A stretch of 64,000 nt of DNA from Corynebacterium occultum. Lineage in GTDB: Bacteria; Actinomycetota; Actinomycetes; Mycobacteriales; Mycobacteriaceae. The notes under the pieces were generated by a model that was not told where the DNA came from, did not search any database, and saw only the letters and a list, made by a program, of their open reading frames with translations. The stretch is from NCBI RefSeq assembly GCF_009734425.1, contig NZ_CP046455.1, positions 1,426,001-1,490,000 on the forward strand. Direction: 5' to 3'. Position 1 is the first letter of the stretch; each line of letters starts with the position of its first letter. The translations under genes and the position numbers were made by a program. This document shows, in pieces, positions 42,357 through 51,498 of the stretch.

Positions 42357-44642
42357 GTGGCTGCAATGGACTGGTTCTGGAAGGCACTGGGGGGAAAGGC
42401 GGGCCGCAACCAGAAGCGCAGCAAGGCGATCGTCGACCAGGCCCGGGAGCAACAGGAGCAGCTGAGCACGCTTGACGACGCCGCGTTGGCACAGCGCGCC
42501 CGGGACCTGGTCGAGGGTGGGGAGGTCAAGGATCCGGCCACCTTCCTGGCGGCGCTCGGTGTGGCCTCCACCCGCACCCTCGGCCTCACCCCCTTTCCAG
42601 TGCAGTCCCAGGCGGTGCTGCGTTTGATTGAGGGGGATGTGATCCAGATGGCCACCGGTGAGGGCAAGACCCTGGTGGGTGCCATGGCCGCCACCGGTTT
42701 TGGCCTGATGGGCAAGCGGGTGCACTCCATCACCGTCAATGACTACCTGGCACGTCGTGATGCCGAGTGGATGCGCCCCCTGGTGGAGTTCTTCGGGCTC
42801 AAGGTCGCTGCGGTACATGAAGAACTGGATGAGGCGCAACGCCGGGAGGCCTATGCCGCAGACATCATCTACGCCCCGGTCAATGAGATCGGTTTCGACC
42901 TGCTGCGGGATCGTCAGGTCACCGACCGTTCCCTGATGGTGCAGCAGCACGCCGATGTCGCCCTGGTCGATGAGGCGGACTCGGTTCTGGTGGATGAGGC
43001 CCTGGTGCCCCTGGTGCTGGCCGGTAGCCAACCGGGCGCGGCCCCCGCGGGGCAGATCACCGATATCGTACGCCACCTGCGGGAGAAGGAACACTATGAA
43101 ATGGATGATGACCGCCGCAATGTCTTCCTCACCCCCAAGGGGGCGGATCGGGTTGCCGGGCAACTGGGCATCACCGCCCTCTATGACGAGGAGCATGTCG
43201 GCTCCACCCTGGTTCAGGTCAACCTGGCGCTGCACGCCAAGGCCCTGCTGATCCGGGATGTGCACTACCTGGTGCGCGACGGCAAGGTGCAGCTCATTGA
43301 CGCCTCCCGCGGCCGGGTCGCGGACCTGCAGCGCTGGCCGGATGGTCTCCAGTCCGCGGTGGAGGCCAAGGAGGGCCTGGATGTCACCGAGGGTGGCAAG
43401 ATCCTGGATTCCATCACCCTGCAGGCGCTGATGACCCGCTATCCGATGGTCTGCGGCATGACCGGCACCGCAGTGGAGGCCACCGATCAGCTGCGTCAAT
43501 TCTATGACCTGGGGATTTCCGTGATTGAGCGGAACCGCCCCCTGCAGCGTTTCGATGAGGCGGACCGCATCTACGCCACCATGAAGGAGAAGAACCGGGC
43601 GATCATCGAGGAGATCAAGGCGATCCACGCCACCGGGCAGCCGGTGCTGGTGGGCACCCAGGATGTCGCCGAGTCCGAGGCGCTGGCCGAGGCATTGGAG
43701 GGGATCGAGGTCAGTGTCCTCAACGCCAAGAATGATGCGGAGGAGGCCCGGATCATCGCCGAGGCCGGTGACCTGGGTCGGGTGACGGTGTCCACCCAGA
43801 TGGCCGGCCGCGGCACCGACATCCGCCTGGGGGGTGCCGATGAGGCGGATCACGAGGCCGTGGTGGAGCTTGGTGGTCTGGCGGTGATCGGCACCGCCCG
43901 GCACCGCAGTTCCCGGTTGGATAACCAGCTGCGTGGCCGTGCCGGCCGCCAGGGGGATCCCGGACTCGCGCTCTTCTTCGTCTCCCTGGAAGATGATGTG
44001 GTGGTCTCCGGTGGTTCCGGTGAGGAGATCACCGCGCACCCCGATGAGCAGGGACTGATCCAGACCGGGCGGGTCACCGAGTTCATCAACCACTGCCAGC
44101 GGGTCACCGAGGGGCAGCTGCTGGAGATCCACGCCCAGACCTGGAAATACAACAAGCTGTTGGCAGATCAGCGGGTGATCATAGATGAGCGCCGCGACAA
44201 TCTGCTCGACAGTGAACGCGCCTGGGAGCAGCTGGCCGAACTGGCCCCGGGGCGCGCCGCCGAACTGGCAGACCTCGAGCATGCGGCGAAGGTGGGGGCG
44301 GCCAGGGAGATCATGCTCTTCCACCTGGACCAGGAATGGAGTGAGCATCTGGGACTGATGGATGATGTCCGTGAGTCCATTCACCTGCGCGCCATCGCCC
44401 GGGAAACCCCCATTGACGAGTATCACCGCATCGCGGTGCGCGAATTCAAGGAGTTGGCCCAGCGGGCCGTCGACAAGTCCGTGGACACCTTCGAGACGGT
44501 GCTTATCGACGCCGCCGGTGCCCACCTGGGCAACCTCGGCCTGGCACGTCCCTCGGCCACCTGGACCTATATGGTTTCCGATAACCCACTGGCCGGGCGT
44601 GGCAACTCGGTTATCTCCGGAATAGGTAATATTTTCCATTAA
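42357..44642 (+). CDS. secA2: Accessory preprotein translocase ATPase SecA2
   Basis: 761 aa, the length of actinobacterial SecA2 (canonical SecA1 is about 850-950). Walker A MATGEGKT (about residues 98-105), DEAD-type Walker B ALVDEADSVLVDEA, and the second motor motif QMAGRGTDIRLGG with DNQLRGRAGRQGD are present. The C-terminal zinc/linker tail of SecA1 is absent. SecA2 exports a subset of proteins lacking normal signal peptides. The gene order secA2-odhI-ftsR is as in C. glutamicum. GTG start follows AAGGGG; TATGGT at 42312-42317 is a possible -10. Confidence 0.94.
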   Translation: MAAMDWFWKALGGKAGRNQKRSKAIVDQAREQQEQLSTLDDAALAQRARDLVEGGEVKDPATFLAALGVASTRTLGLTPFPVQSQAVLRLIEGDVIQMATGEGKTLVGAMAATGFGLMGKRVHSITVNDYLARRDAEWMRPLVEFFGLKVAAVHEELDEAQRREAYAADIIYAPVNEIGFDLLRDRQVTDRSLMVQQHADVALVDEADSVLVDEALVPLVLAGSQPGAAPAGQITDIVRHLREKEHYEMDDDRRNVFLTPKGADRVAGQLGITALYDEEHVGSTLVQVNLALHAKALLIRDVHYLVRDGKVQLIDASRGRVADLQRWPDGLQSAVEAKEGLDVTEGGKILDSITLQALMTRYPMVCGMTGTAVEATDQLRQFYDLGISVIERNRPLQRFDEADRIYATMKEKNRAIIEEIKAIHATGQPVLVGTQDVAESEALAEALEGIEVSVLNAKNDAEEARIIAEAGDLGRVTVSTQMAGRGTDIRLGGADEADHEAVVELGGLAVIGTARHRSSRLDNQLRGRAGRQGDPGLALFFVSLEDDVVVSGGSGEEITAHPDEQGLIQTGRVTEFINHCQRVTEGQLLEIHAQTWKYNKLLADQRVIIDERRDNLLDSERAWEQLAELAPGRAAELADLEHAAKVGAAREIMLFHLDQEWSEHLGLMDDVRESIHLRAIARETPIDEYHRIAVREFKELAQRAVDKSVDTFETVLIDAAGAHLGNLGLARPSATWTYMVSDNPLAGRGNSVISGIGNIFH

Positions 44643-44755
44643 GGGGCGGCTTTCCCCCGGTCACCCCCAGAAACCGTGGCTGTGCCCCTCGCGGTCAACA
44701 GGATACCGCTATGATTATCAACATTGAACCCAACCATCAATCCGGAGGTTAGATA

Positions 44756-45181
44756 ATGAGCGAGAACACCGGTACGCCTGAGGCCCAGGTGGAAACCACT
44801 TCCGTTTTCCGTGCCGACCTGCTTAAGGACATGGAGTCGGGAGCCACCAGTACTCCGGCAGCAACCGGAGCGGACAACCTTCCTGAGGGTGCCGCACTGC
44901 TCGTGGTCAAGCGTGGCCCGAACGCTGGCGCCCGATTCCTGCTCGACCAGCAGGCCACCAGCGCAGGACGCCACCCGGAGTCCGACATTTTCCTTGATGA
45001 TGTCACCGTCTCCCGTCGTCATGCTGAATTCCGCATCAACGACGGCGAGTTCGAGGTTGTCGATGTCGGATCTCTCAACGGCACCTACGTCAACCGCGAG
45101 CCGCGGAACAGCCAGGTGCTGCAGAGTGGGGATGAGATCCAGATCGGTAAGTTCCGTCTGGTATTCCTCACCGCCAAGTAG
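44756..45181 (+). CDS. odhI: OdhI, FHA-domain inhibitor of 2-oxoglutarate dehydrogenase
   Basis: 141 aa. FHA domain at about residues 45-141 (SAGRHPESDIFLDDVTVSRRHAEF, DVGSLNGTYVN). The N-terminal ETTSVFRADLL holds Thr14 and Thr15 in the same positions as C. glutamicum OdhI, where PknG and other Ser/Thr kinases phosphorylate them. Unphosphorylated OdhI binds and inhibits OdhA, diverting 2-oxoglutarate to glutamate. GGAGG precedes the ATG and TATGAT (44711-44716) is a likely -10. Confidence 0.95.
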   Translation: MSENTGTPEAQVETTSVFRADLLKDMESGATSTPAATGADNLPEGAALLVVKRGPNAGARFLLDQQATSAGRHPESDIFLDDVTVSRRHAEFRINDGEFEVVDVGSLNGTYVNREPRNSQVLQSGDEIQIGKFRLVFLTAK

Positions 45182-45276
45182 GAGCCAGCTCACCGCCCCC
45201 CCCTGGAGCTGGAACAGCTTCCGGGACCGGCGGTGCCTGCCTCGTCCCCTGTCCCGACCACCCCGAGAAAGTCATC

Positions 45277-45996
45277 GTGAGCGCAGTACGTAAAACGACC
45301 CGGTCAACTGTCAAGACCATGTCGATCGGTGTTGTTCTGGAACGGTTGCGGGAGGAATTTCCCGATGTCACCGTCTCCAAGATCCGCTTCCTGGAATCGG
45401 AAGGTTTGATCACACCGAAGCGCACCGCTTCGGGTTATCGCCGTTTCACCGACGCAGACGTGGAACGACTGCGCTACATTCTGGTCACGCAGCGGGACAA
45501 CTACCTTCCCCTGAAGGTCATCAGGGAACAACTTGAGGCGATGGACTCCGGTGCGGTCACCTCCATCCTCTCCGCAGGCAAGACCACCCCGATGATCTCC
45601 CCGGAGAACTTCCGGGCGCCCCTGATCACCCGGCTGACCGACACCGATGTCGCCGAGCAGGCCAGCTGTGACCTGGAGACCATCACCGAACTCGTCGATG
45701 CCAACCTCATCCATCCGGATGGGGCCGGCTACTTCACCGCCGATGATGTCCAGGTGGTGGGCACCGCCTTGGCCCTGAAGGACTTCGGTTTCGACATCCG
45801 GCACTTACGCTCCCTGCGCAACACCGCCTCCCGCCAGGCCGGGCTGATCGCCCAGGTCGCGGCACCGGTGGCCAAATCCAAGGGGGAGGGGGCCCGGCAG
45901 CGTGCCGAGGAACTCTCCCAGCAGATGACCGCCCTGGTCGTCTCCCTGCACGCCTCCCTGGTGAAGACCTCACTGCGGGAAGAACTGGACTCCTAG
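45277..45996 (+). CDS. ftsR: FtsR, MerR-type regulator of ftsZ
   Basis: 239 aa. N-terminal MerR helix-turn-helix (SIGVVLERLREEFPDVTVSK, then LITPKRTASGYRRFTDADV), a middle region and a C-terminal coiled-coil. It corresponds by context and sequence to Cg1631/FtsR, which activates ftsZ transcription and so links to cell division. The GTG start is the first in frame after the odhI terminator region. A bifunctional-nuclease gene starts 6 nt after its stop. Confidence 0.9.
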   Translation: MSAVRKTTRSTVKTMSIGVVLERLREEFPDVTVSKIRFLESEGLITPKRTASGYRRFTDADVERLRYILVTQRDNYLPLKVIREQLEAMDSGAVTSILSAGKTTPMISPENFRAPLITRLTDTDVAEQASCDLETITELVDANLIHPDGAGYFTADDVQVVGTALALKDFGFDIRHLRSLRNTASRQAGLIAQVAAPVAKSKGEGARQRAEELSQQMTALVVSLHASLVKTSLREELDS

Positions 45997-46001
45997 CACC
46001 C

Positions 46002-46634
46002 ATGACCCTGATCACCGTTGAGTACCACGGCGTACACAGTGCCGGGCCCGAGGAATTCTCCTGCGTTCTCCTGCGGTGGGCCGAGCAGAACCGGATCCTG
46101 CCGATCTGGATCAGCCAGGTCGCCGCGGCCGAGTTGGAGGCCCGTGACGCCGGCTTCTCCCCACGCCGCCCCAGCACCGTGGAACTGCTCTCCGATACCC
46201 TGACCCGGTTGACCCCTGGGGTGAGCGCCATCAACATCACCTCCGCCTTTGAGGGCACCTTCATCGGCTCCATCATCTTCACTGACGGGGAGGAACTGGA
46301 TGCCCGGGCTTCCGATGCCATCGCCCTTTCCCGACTGCTGGAGCTTGATATTCACGTGGATGAGGATGTTCTGACCCAAAATTCTTTTTTTGCCTCCGAT
46401 GAGGATCTCACCCAGTACTTCGGCGTGGATTTCGGGGGCGAATTCGAGGATGAAAAGGAAGTGGCGGAAGCTATTTCCGCTTCCGGTGATGCCCAGGCGG
46501 ACGCCGACTTTTCGCAGCTCATGGAATCTTTGGGCTTTTCCGAGTCGGAACTTTTCGGACATGGAGAGGAACCTGAGGAGAAGAAAGAGGAAGAAGCAGA
46601 CGATGGGGATGACAGTCAGGATAAAAAGGCCTAA
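46002..46634 (+). CDS. Bifunctional nuclease family protein (DUF151)
   Basis: 210 aa. The conserved core covers about residues 1-135 (VLLRWAEQNRILPIWISQVA, SFEGTFIGSIIF-like AFEGTFIGSIIFTDGEELDA, RASDAIALS). The C-terminal 70 residues are acidic and low-complexity (EEPEEKKEEEADDGDDSQDK). The family is named for DNase/RNase activity in plants and is widely conserved in actinobacteria (Rv1829 is the mycobacterial equivalent, next to MerR Rv1828). It is coupled to ftsR with a 5-nt gap. Confidence 0.88.
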   Translation: MTLITVEYHGVHSAGPEEFSCVLLRWAEQNRILPIWISQVAAAELEARDAGFSPRRPSTVELLSDTLTRLTPGVSAINITSAFEGTFIGSIIFTDGEELDARASDAIALSRLLELDIHVDEDVLTQNSFFASDEDLTQYFGVDFGGEFEDEKEVAEAISASGDAQADADFSQLMESLGFSESELFGHGEEPEEKKEEEADDGDDSQDKKA

Positions 46635-46681
46635 ACTCAAGGCTTGACACCTGATTTTTGGGCGTGTCGTGCCTAAAAGGC

Positions 46682-46740
46682 TTGACCGTGGTTTAACCTT
46701 GGCTAAGTTATATAGTTAAGGTGTCAACCACCCATACCCA
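46682..46740 (+). promoter_or_regulatory. Promoter region of the MerR gene
   Basis: TTGACC (46682-46687) and TTATAT (46708-46713) are 20 bp apart. Such long spacers are typical of promoters that MerR proteins activate by untwisting, so autoregulation is plausible. A second TTGACA lies at 46644. Confidence 0.4.
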
Positions 46741-46755
46741 TTGGAGTTTAAGCTC

Positions 46756-47295
46756 GTGAGCGATTACCGCAGTGGGACCCAGGAATCACTCTTCGACCTG
46801 AGTCCCGATGACGAGGTCGGCTATCGTGTGCCGATCGCCTGCCAGGTGGCAGGGATAACCTACCGACAGCTCGACTATTGGGCACGCACCAAGCTTGTGG
46901 TGCCCTCGATCCGTGGTGCCCGTGGCTCCGGATCCCAGCGTCTCTACTCTTTCCGTGACATTCTCGTGCTGAAGATCGTCAAGCGTCTGCTGGACACCGG
47001 CATTTCCCTGCAGAACATCCGCTTGGCCGTGGATAAGCTCCGCGACCACGGTGTCAATGATCTGGCAGAGATCACCCTGGTCTCTGATGGCACCACCGTT
47101 TATGAGTGCCGCTCCAATGAGGAGGTCATTGATCTGCTCGGCGGTGGCCAGGGAGTCTTCGGTATCGCGGTTCCGGGTATCGTCAAGGAACTGACCGGTA
47201 CCATCTCGAACTTCCCCTCGGAGCGCATCGACCGCGACAACATGGTCATCGGCATGGACGAGCTTGCGGAAAGACGCCGCCGCAAAAGCTCCTGA
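46756..47295 (+). CDS. MerR-family regulator (Rv1828-like)
   Basis: 179 aa from the GTG. The N-terminal MerR domain (GYRVPIACQVAGITYRQLDY, WARTKLVVPSIRGARGSGSQ, RLYSFRDILVLKIVKRLL) is followed by a compact C-terminal domain without metal-binding Cys. It matches the Rv1828/Cg1633 group, distinct from FtsR two genes upstream, and Rv1828 has been reported to bind DNA as an unusual MerR dimer. GGAG ten nt before GTG 46756 decides the start; TTG 46741 would add five residues. Confidence 0.88.
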   Translation: MSDYRSGTQESLFDLSPDDEVGYRVPIACQVAGITYRQLDYWARTKLVVPSIRGARGSGSQRLYSFRDILVLKIVKRLLDTGISLQNIRLAVDKLRDHGVNDLAEITLVSDGTTVYECRSNEEVIDLLGGGQGVFGIAVPGIVKELTGTISNFPSERIDRDNMVIGMDELAERRRRKSS

Positions 47296-47360
47296 GCCCT
47301 TTTCTTTTTACACCCCCATGTAATTTCATGGGTGTGACCATGCAGCTTCGAGCTGCCAAG

Positions 47361-47410
47361 ACGACCCCGCCACGCCACGCTCACGAGCTGGAGGGGTCGT
47401 TTCTGCTATC
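47361..47410. terminator. Bidirectional terminator between MerR and methyltransferase genes
   Basis: ACGACCCC (47361-47368) pairs with GGGGTCGT (47393-47400), followed by TTCTGCT. T content on the downstream side is modest. A weaker stem CACCCCCATG/CATGGGTGTG lies at 47310-47335. Confidence 0.5.
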
Positions 47411-47425
47411 TCAAGGCAGCAAAGT

Positions 47426-48031
47426 TCATGGTGCCGGTTTGGTCCAACGCAGCAGATAACGGTGGTGGCGTACCCGCCGCACCCACACACCCGGCATGAT
47501 CTCCCGGGCAATATCCCGGATTTGCTGCAGCGACTCTGCGGCTTCGGTGGGGGGAGGCCCGATCCTGGGCAGGAGGAATTGGAGCCCGGAAATGATCCGG
47601 TCTCTAAAGGTGAGGTTGGCGGACACCCCGACGATGAGCAGATCTCCACCGGGACGTAGCATTATTCTTGCCTTGGCCAGGGCTGGGGCAAGGTTCATGT
47701 GATGGATGCTGTCCATGAATATGATCAGGTCAAATGCACCGGGGTCCGGCTGCAAATCAGCGAAGGCCAGGGGGAGGACATGGGCGTTCGGGAGATCGAT
47801 GACTCGATCCCGGGCGGATGAGAAAGTGTCCGGGTTCGGTTCGAGACCACTGATTTCAGCCACCGCCGAGGCGAGCTGCTGCACCAGGAAGCCCTCACCG
47901 CAACCGACCTCAAGCACCCTGGCCTGAGGTTTTTGCTTGGCCACCGAGATGACCCAGCGGTGATAGGTGCTGTTGTTTTCCCCATGGTTTTCCATCAGGC
48001 CGGATTTTTCCCCCTTGGATGCGTGCACCAT
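47426..48031 (-). CDS. Class I SAM-dependent methyltransferase
   Basis: 201 aa from ATG 48031. SAM motif I VLEVGCGEGFLVQQLA, acidic motif II SGLEPNPDTF, motif IV FDLIIFMDSIHHM and the LRPGGDLLIVG segment are intact, a Methyltransf_11/25 type enzyme of unknown substrate. The start is uncertain: TATCCT ends only 3 nt before ATG 48031, GTG 48028 directly follows, and ATG 47995 has AAGGGGG upstream. It is not in an obvious operon. Confidence 0.78.
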   Translation of the reverse strand: MVHASKGEKSGLMENHGENNSTYHRWVISVAKQKPQARVLEVGCGEGFLVQQLASAVAEISGLEPNPDTFSSARDRVIDLPNAHVLPLAFADLQPDPGAFDLIIFMDSIHHMNLAPALAKARIMLRPGGDLLIVGVSANLTFRDRIISGLQFLLPRIGPPPTEAAESLQQIRDIAREIMPGVWVRRVRHHRYLLRWTKPAP

Positions 48032-48148
48032 ATGAGGATACCTGGACAAAGGGGCATGGGCCGGGTGGAAAAGGGGGTGTGGCTTAAAGATGGGAGCTGT
48101 TTCAGGATTTTTTTATGAACTGGTTGAAGTCACCCCCTCTGGGAGCTC

Positions 48149-49564
48149 TCAGAGTCCCAGTGACTGGTTCGCCAGATCCAGCAGCTCCTGATAGGAGTTG
48201 ACCGGGGTGGCATTGAGCACTGGATCGATCTCACCGGGGCCGAGATGGAAGGCCGCCAGTTCAACATTGCCCGGCAGGCTGTCCAATAGGGACTGGAACT
48301 GCTCATCACTCATGTCATCGGCGGTGCCGGAGGTGAACAGCATGACTTTGGCCGGAGCGTTGGTTTCCCTGGCGCGGTCCCCAGCCACCTGGAGGGCGGC
48401 GGCCAGGGCGTCACGGGTCTGGGGCACACCGGCGGTCCCCAGCAGCTGCACCGAGTTCGCCACAGTGGTGCCGCGACCGAAGCCCAAGTTGGTGCGGTAC
48501 CCCTTAGTCACACCGGGGTTGATGGGGGAGGAGTAGTTCCACAGCGAGGAGGCCCGTCCGGTGGCACCCAGGCGGGGTGCGATATCGGCGATGGTGGCGG
48601 CCCCTGCCTCGAAGCGGCTGCGATCCCCGAAATCAGAGTTCATCTGGGCGGAGGTGTCCAGCAGGAAGAGGGTGTCCACCGGGGTTCCGGCTACCGGTTC
48701 CATCGCCTCTTCCTCTGGCTCGGGGGTTTCCTCGGTGGTTTCCGGGGTGGTGGTGAAGGCTTCACGCACCGCCAGGACCTGTTCCCGGTTGATCGCCATG
48801 GACCCGGTGTCCGGATTCTGCTCGGCGGCGAAGCGGACCAGCGCATCGGCGGCGTGGACCTGTTCCTCGGAAACCCCGTCGGTGGTGGCGATCCCGGTGA
48901 CCTGGTATTCCCGGGCCACATCAAGCTCACGGTACTCATAACCCTCGGGGGTGTCATCGGCGGGTACCGCGATCAGTGGGGCCCCATCGGCCAGTGCCTG
49001 CTCCAAGGTGAGTTCCTTGTCGCGCTGCAGGAGTGCGGCGGCATCTGCCGGGCTGGGGGACAGTGCGGTGGCTGCCACCACGGCAGCATCCTCATGGCTG
49101 GCCACCGGGTAGGCGACCTGCTCAGCAGCCGGGGTCCCTTCACCCGGGGTGTCGGCGGCGACGGCCAGGCCGAGCGGCACCTGGATGGTGTCGGATTCAG
49201 CGGAGGCACTACGGCCTGCCTCTTCGAGGGCGGCCGTCGGATCAGAGGCGGAGATGTAGAAGGCGGCGGTGCTCAGATCAGAGGTGACCTCAGGCGTGAC
49301 GCAATGGTCGCGGATCACGGGGTTGGTGGCACGGAACTCCTTGAGGAGGGCGTCGGCAAGCCCGGGTTCCTCCTCTGCGACGGGCAGCGTCACATCGCCC
49401 TCTGTACATTCACCTTCCGCGGTGTTCTGGCCGGGTGTGTCTCCGCTGGGCCAGAGCCACCAGGTCAGCGCAGCGATGAGCGCAATGACCACCACAAGTG
49501 TGGTGATCGCGCCCTTGGAGAGGGCAAAATTAGATTTGCCATCGGAGTGGCGACCCACGGGCAT
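48149..49564 (-). CDS. Membrane-anchored VWA-domain protein
   Basis: 471 aa. One N-terminal transmembrane helix (about residues 19-42, ITTLVVVIALIAALTWWLWP) anchors an outer part: a substrate-binding-like region (about 50-270) and a C-terminal VWA domain (about 290-470) with LFLLDTSAQMNSDFG. The MIDAS motif DxSxS is imperfect (DTSAQ), so metal binding may be altered. A Thr/Glu/Pro-rich linker (TTTPETTEETPEPEEE) separates the two. Actinobacteria have several such surface proteins of unknown role. GAAGGAAGG lies 3 nt before the ATG. Confidence 0.82.
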   Translation of the reverse strand: MPVGRHSDGKSNFALSKGAITTLVVVIALIAALTWWLWPSGDTPGQNTAEGECTEGDVTLPVAEEEPGLADALLKEFRATNPVIRDHCVTPEVTSDLSTAAFYISASDPTAALEEAGRSASAESDTIQVPLGLAVAADTPGEGTPAAEQVAYPVASHEDAAVVAATALSPSPADAAALLQRDKELTLEQALADGAPLIAVPADDTPEGYEYRELDVAREYQVTGIATTDGVSEEQVHAADALVRFAAEQNPDTGSMAINREQVLAVREAFTTTPETTEETPEPEEEAMEPVAGTPVDTLFLLDTSAQMNSDFGDRSRFEAGAATIADIAPRLGATGRASSLWNYSSPINPGVTKGYRTNLGFGRGTTVANSVQLLGTAGVPQTRDALAAALQVAGDRARETNAPAKVMLFTSGTADDMSDEQFQSLLDSLPGNVELAAFHLGPGEIDPVLNATPVNSYQELLDLANQSLGL

Positions 49565-49579
49565 GTCCTTCCTTCGTAG

Positions 49580-50443
49580 CTACCCCAGAAGTCTAGTGCT
49601 TTGGGCGGCACTTATGAGAGAGGCAAGCCGTATCCGGATAGGTTGGGCACGCTGAGACAGCTTCCGCTGCCGCTCGACATACTCAGATTTACCGGCGGCG
49701 GTTTCAATTGCCACCACCCCGAAACCATGGCCGCGCACATCATAGGGGGAGGCTTCCATGTCCAGGATCCGGGCATCCCGGGCCAGTTCAAAGGTATCGA
49801 GGAAAAGCTCGCCGGGCACCAGGGGGCCCAGTTTCGCAGCCCATTTGTACAGGTCCATGGTGGCGTGCACGCAGCCGGCCTGATCATTCTCCGGCTGATC
49901 CTCCCGCTGCAGCACCTTCAGGTTCAGGGGTCGGGCGGGTTCGGTGAAGAATCGGTAGGCATCATAATGGGTGCATCTGATGCGGTGCTTCTCGACGACC
50001 GCGTCCGTGCCCGCCGCGCCCAGGCGCAGTGGCAGGTCATGGCGGTGGGAGTCGCTCCGGTAGACCATCGCCCACTCATGCAACCCGAAGCAGTCGAAGT
50101 GGGCTGGGTTGGTGTGGGTGCGCTCCAGCAGGTCCCGAATATAGTCCACCGCTGAGCCCCGTCGTTCCAGGAATCCGACAAGATCCAACCCGATCAGACC
50201 CTCCCGGCGGTGGTAGTCCCGCCACCCGGAGTGCTCCGGCTCGCCTGCCAACCAGACCCCGGCACCGGGATGCCAGCGTCGCAGGTGGGCAGGACGGACC
50301 GGATAGTACTCGAAGAGGAAATCGAAGACGGGGTGCTTTTTCCCGCGGAAGCGGCGGTCCAGGTGATCATTGACCAGCCGGTCGCAGCGCTCCCGGTGCT
50401 CTTCCTGCAGGTGCTGCCAGGTGTCTTGGGAAAGAATGTTCAT
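49580..50443 (-). CDS. Conserved actinobacterial protein, function unknown
   Basis: 287 aa, rich in Arg, His and Trp, no signal or membrane segment. Distinct conserved-looking stretches are HPVFDFLFEYYPVRPAHLRR, HFDCFGLHEWAMVYR and CTHYDAYRFFT. Orthologues in corynebacteria and mycobacteria are often labelled 3-methyladenine DNA glycosylase, but I see no helix-hairpin-helix or catalytic motif of the known glycosylases, so I do not adopt that name. The start overlaps the stop of the CNNM gene upstream (TGATG), making it the last gene of the helicase-CNNM-CNNM operon. Confidence 0.75.
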   Translation of the reverse strand: MNILSQDTWQHLQEEHRERCDRLVNDHLDRRFRGKKHPVFDFLFEYYPVRPAHLRRWHPGAGVWLAGEPEHSGWRDYHRREGLIGLDLVGFLERRGSAVDYIRDLLERTHTNPAHFDCFGLHEWAMVYRSDSHRHDLPLRLGAAGTDAVVEKHRIRCTHYDAYRFFTEPARPLNLKVLQREDQPENDQAGCVHATMDLYKWAAKLGPLVPGELFLDTFELARDARILDMEASPYDVRGHGFGVVAIETAAGKSEYVERQRKLSQRAQPIRIRLASLISAAQSTRLLG

Positions 50444-51498
50444 CAGAAGGTGTCTTCGTGGGTCCAATCAGAGACGGTGCCCACATATTCCTCAATGAGG
50501 TCTTCCAGGGTGATCACGCCGAGCAGTTCGCCCTTGTCGCGGACCTGGGCCATGTGGGCGGAACGGGCACGCATCACATGCAGTGCCTCATCGAGGTTTC
50601 CGGCCCCGTCGACGATGATCAGGGGGCGGATCTCATCCCGGGGGATGATCTCCTCAGCCGGGGCACTGTCGAGGCGGTCGAGGACATCCTTGACGTGGAT
50701 ATAGCCGAGGAAGGACTGGTCCTTGCCGGTGACCGGGAAGCGGGAGAAACCGGTTTCGGTCACTGCCTTCTCCAGATCCCCCATGGAGGGGCCACTGCGT
50801 CCGAAATCGAGGGTGCGGACCTGCTCCAGGGGGATCAGCACCTCCTGGAGGTTGCGGTTCTCGGAGTAGAGCGCCTTGTGTAGTCGGGTGGATTCTTCAG
50901 CGTCCAGCAGACCCTCGGAGCGGGATTCGGCGATCATGGTGGCCAGCTGAGCCTGGTCGACGGTGGAATCCAGTTCATCCTTCTGCTCCACACCGAAGAG
51001 CCGGAGGCTGATGCGTGCGATCCAGTTCATGAACTCGATCAGGGGGCGGGTGAGCTTGACCCAGGCGATCAGGAGCGGGGTCAACCACATGGCCAGGGTC
51101 TCTGGGCCGGCGATCGCGATGTTCTTGGGAACCATCTCACCGAAGAGGATGTGCAGGAAGGTGATCAAGGACAGGGCGATGATGAAGGAGATGGGGTGGA
51201 TCAGGTTCTCCGGCACCCCCAGGCTGATGAAGGGCACCTCGATGAAGTGTGCCACCGCAGGTTCCGCGACCTTACCCAGGATCAGGGAGCAGATGGTGAT
51301 GCCGAACTGACAGCCGGCCAGCATGATCGACAGGTGTTCGGTGGCGTAGAGAACCTTGTGGGCGCCGGGTTTTCCCTGGTCGATCAGGGAGGAGATGCGG
51401 TCCCGGCGGGAGGAGATCAGGGCGAATTCGGCGGCCACGAAGAAGGCGTTGAGCCCCAGCAGTCCGACGATCATGAGGGTGGTGGTGAAGATGTTCAC
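50443..51498 (-). CDS. CNNM/CorC-type DUF21-CBS protein, short form
   Basis: 351 aa. The N-terminal DUF21 domain has about four membrane segments (FTTTLMIVGLLGLNAFFVAAEF at the start, then GCQFGITICSLILGKVAEPA). A CBS pair follows (about 215-335). The C-terminal CorC/HlyC transporter-associated domain of longer homologues is missing. Family members transport or sense Mg2+ and Co2+. The GTG start follows the stop of the longer paralogue without a gap. Confidence 0.85.
   Translation of the reverse strand: MNIFTTTLMIVGLLGLNAFFVAAEFALISSRRDRISSLIDQGKPGAHKVLYATEHLSIMLAGCQFGITICSLILGKVAEPAVAHFIEVPFISLGVPENLIHPISFIIALSLITFLHILFGEMVPKNIAIAGPETLAMWLTPLLIAWVKLTRPLIEFMNWIARISLRLFGVEQKDELDSTVDQAQLATMIAESRSEGLLDAEESTRLHKALYSENRNLQEVLIPLEQVRTLDFGRSGPSMGDLEKAVTETGFSRFPVTGKDQSFLGYIHVKDVLDRLDSAPAEEIIPRDEIRPLIIVDGAGNLDEALHVMRARSAHMAQVRDKGELLGVITLEDLIEEYVGTVSDWTHEDTF

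Noticed and set aside
42351..44639. A 762-codon open frame on the reverse strand across secA2
   Set aside because: It mirrors secA2 exactly; high GC removes stops on the antisense strand. The product has no recognisable domain, and secA2 motifs are complete.
47310..47335. Hairpin CACCCCCATG/CATGGGTGTG as terminator of the MerR gene
   Set aside because: No T-run follows on either strand and the stem has a mismatch; the GGGGTCGT stem downstream is the better candidate.
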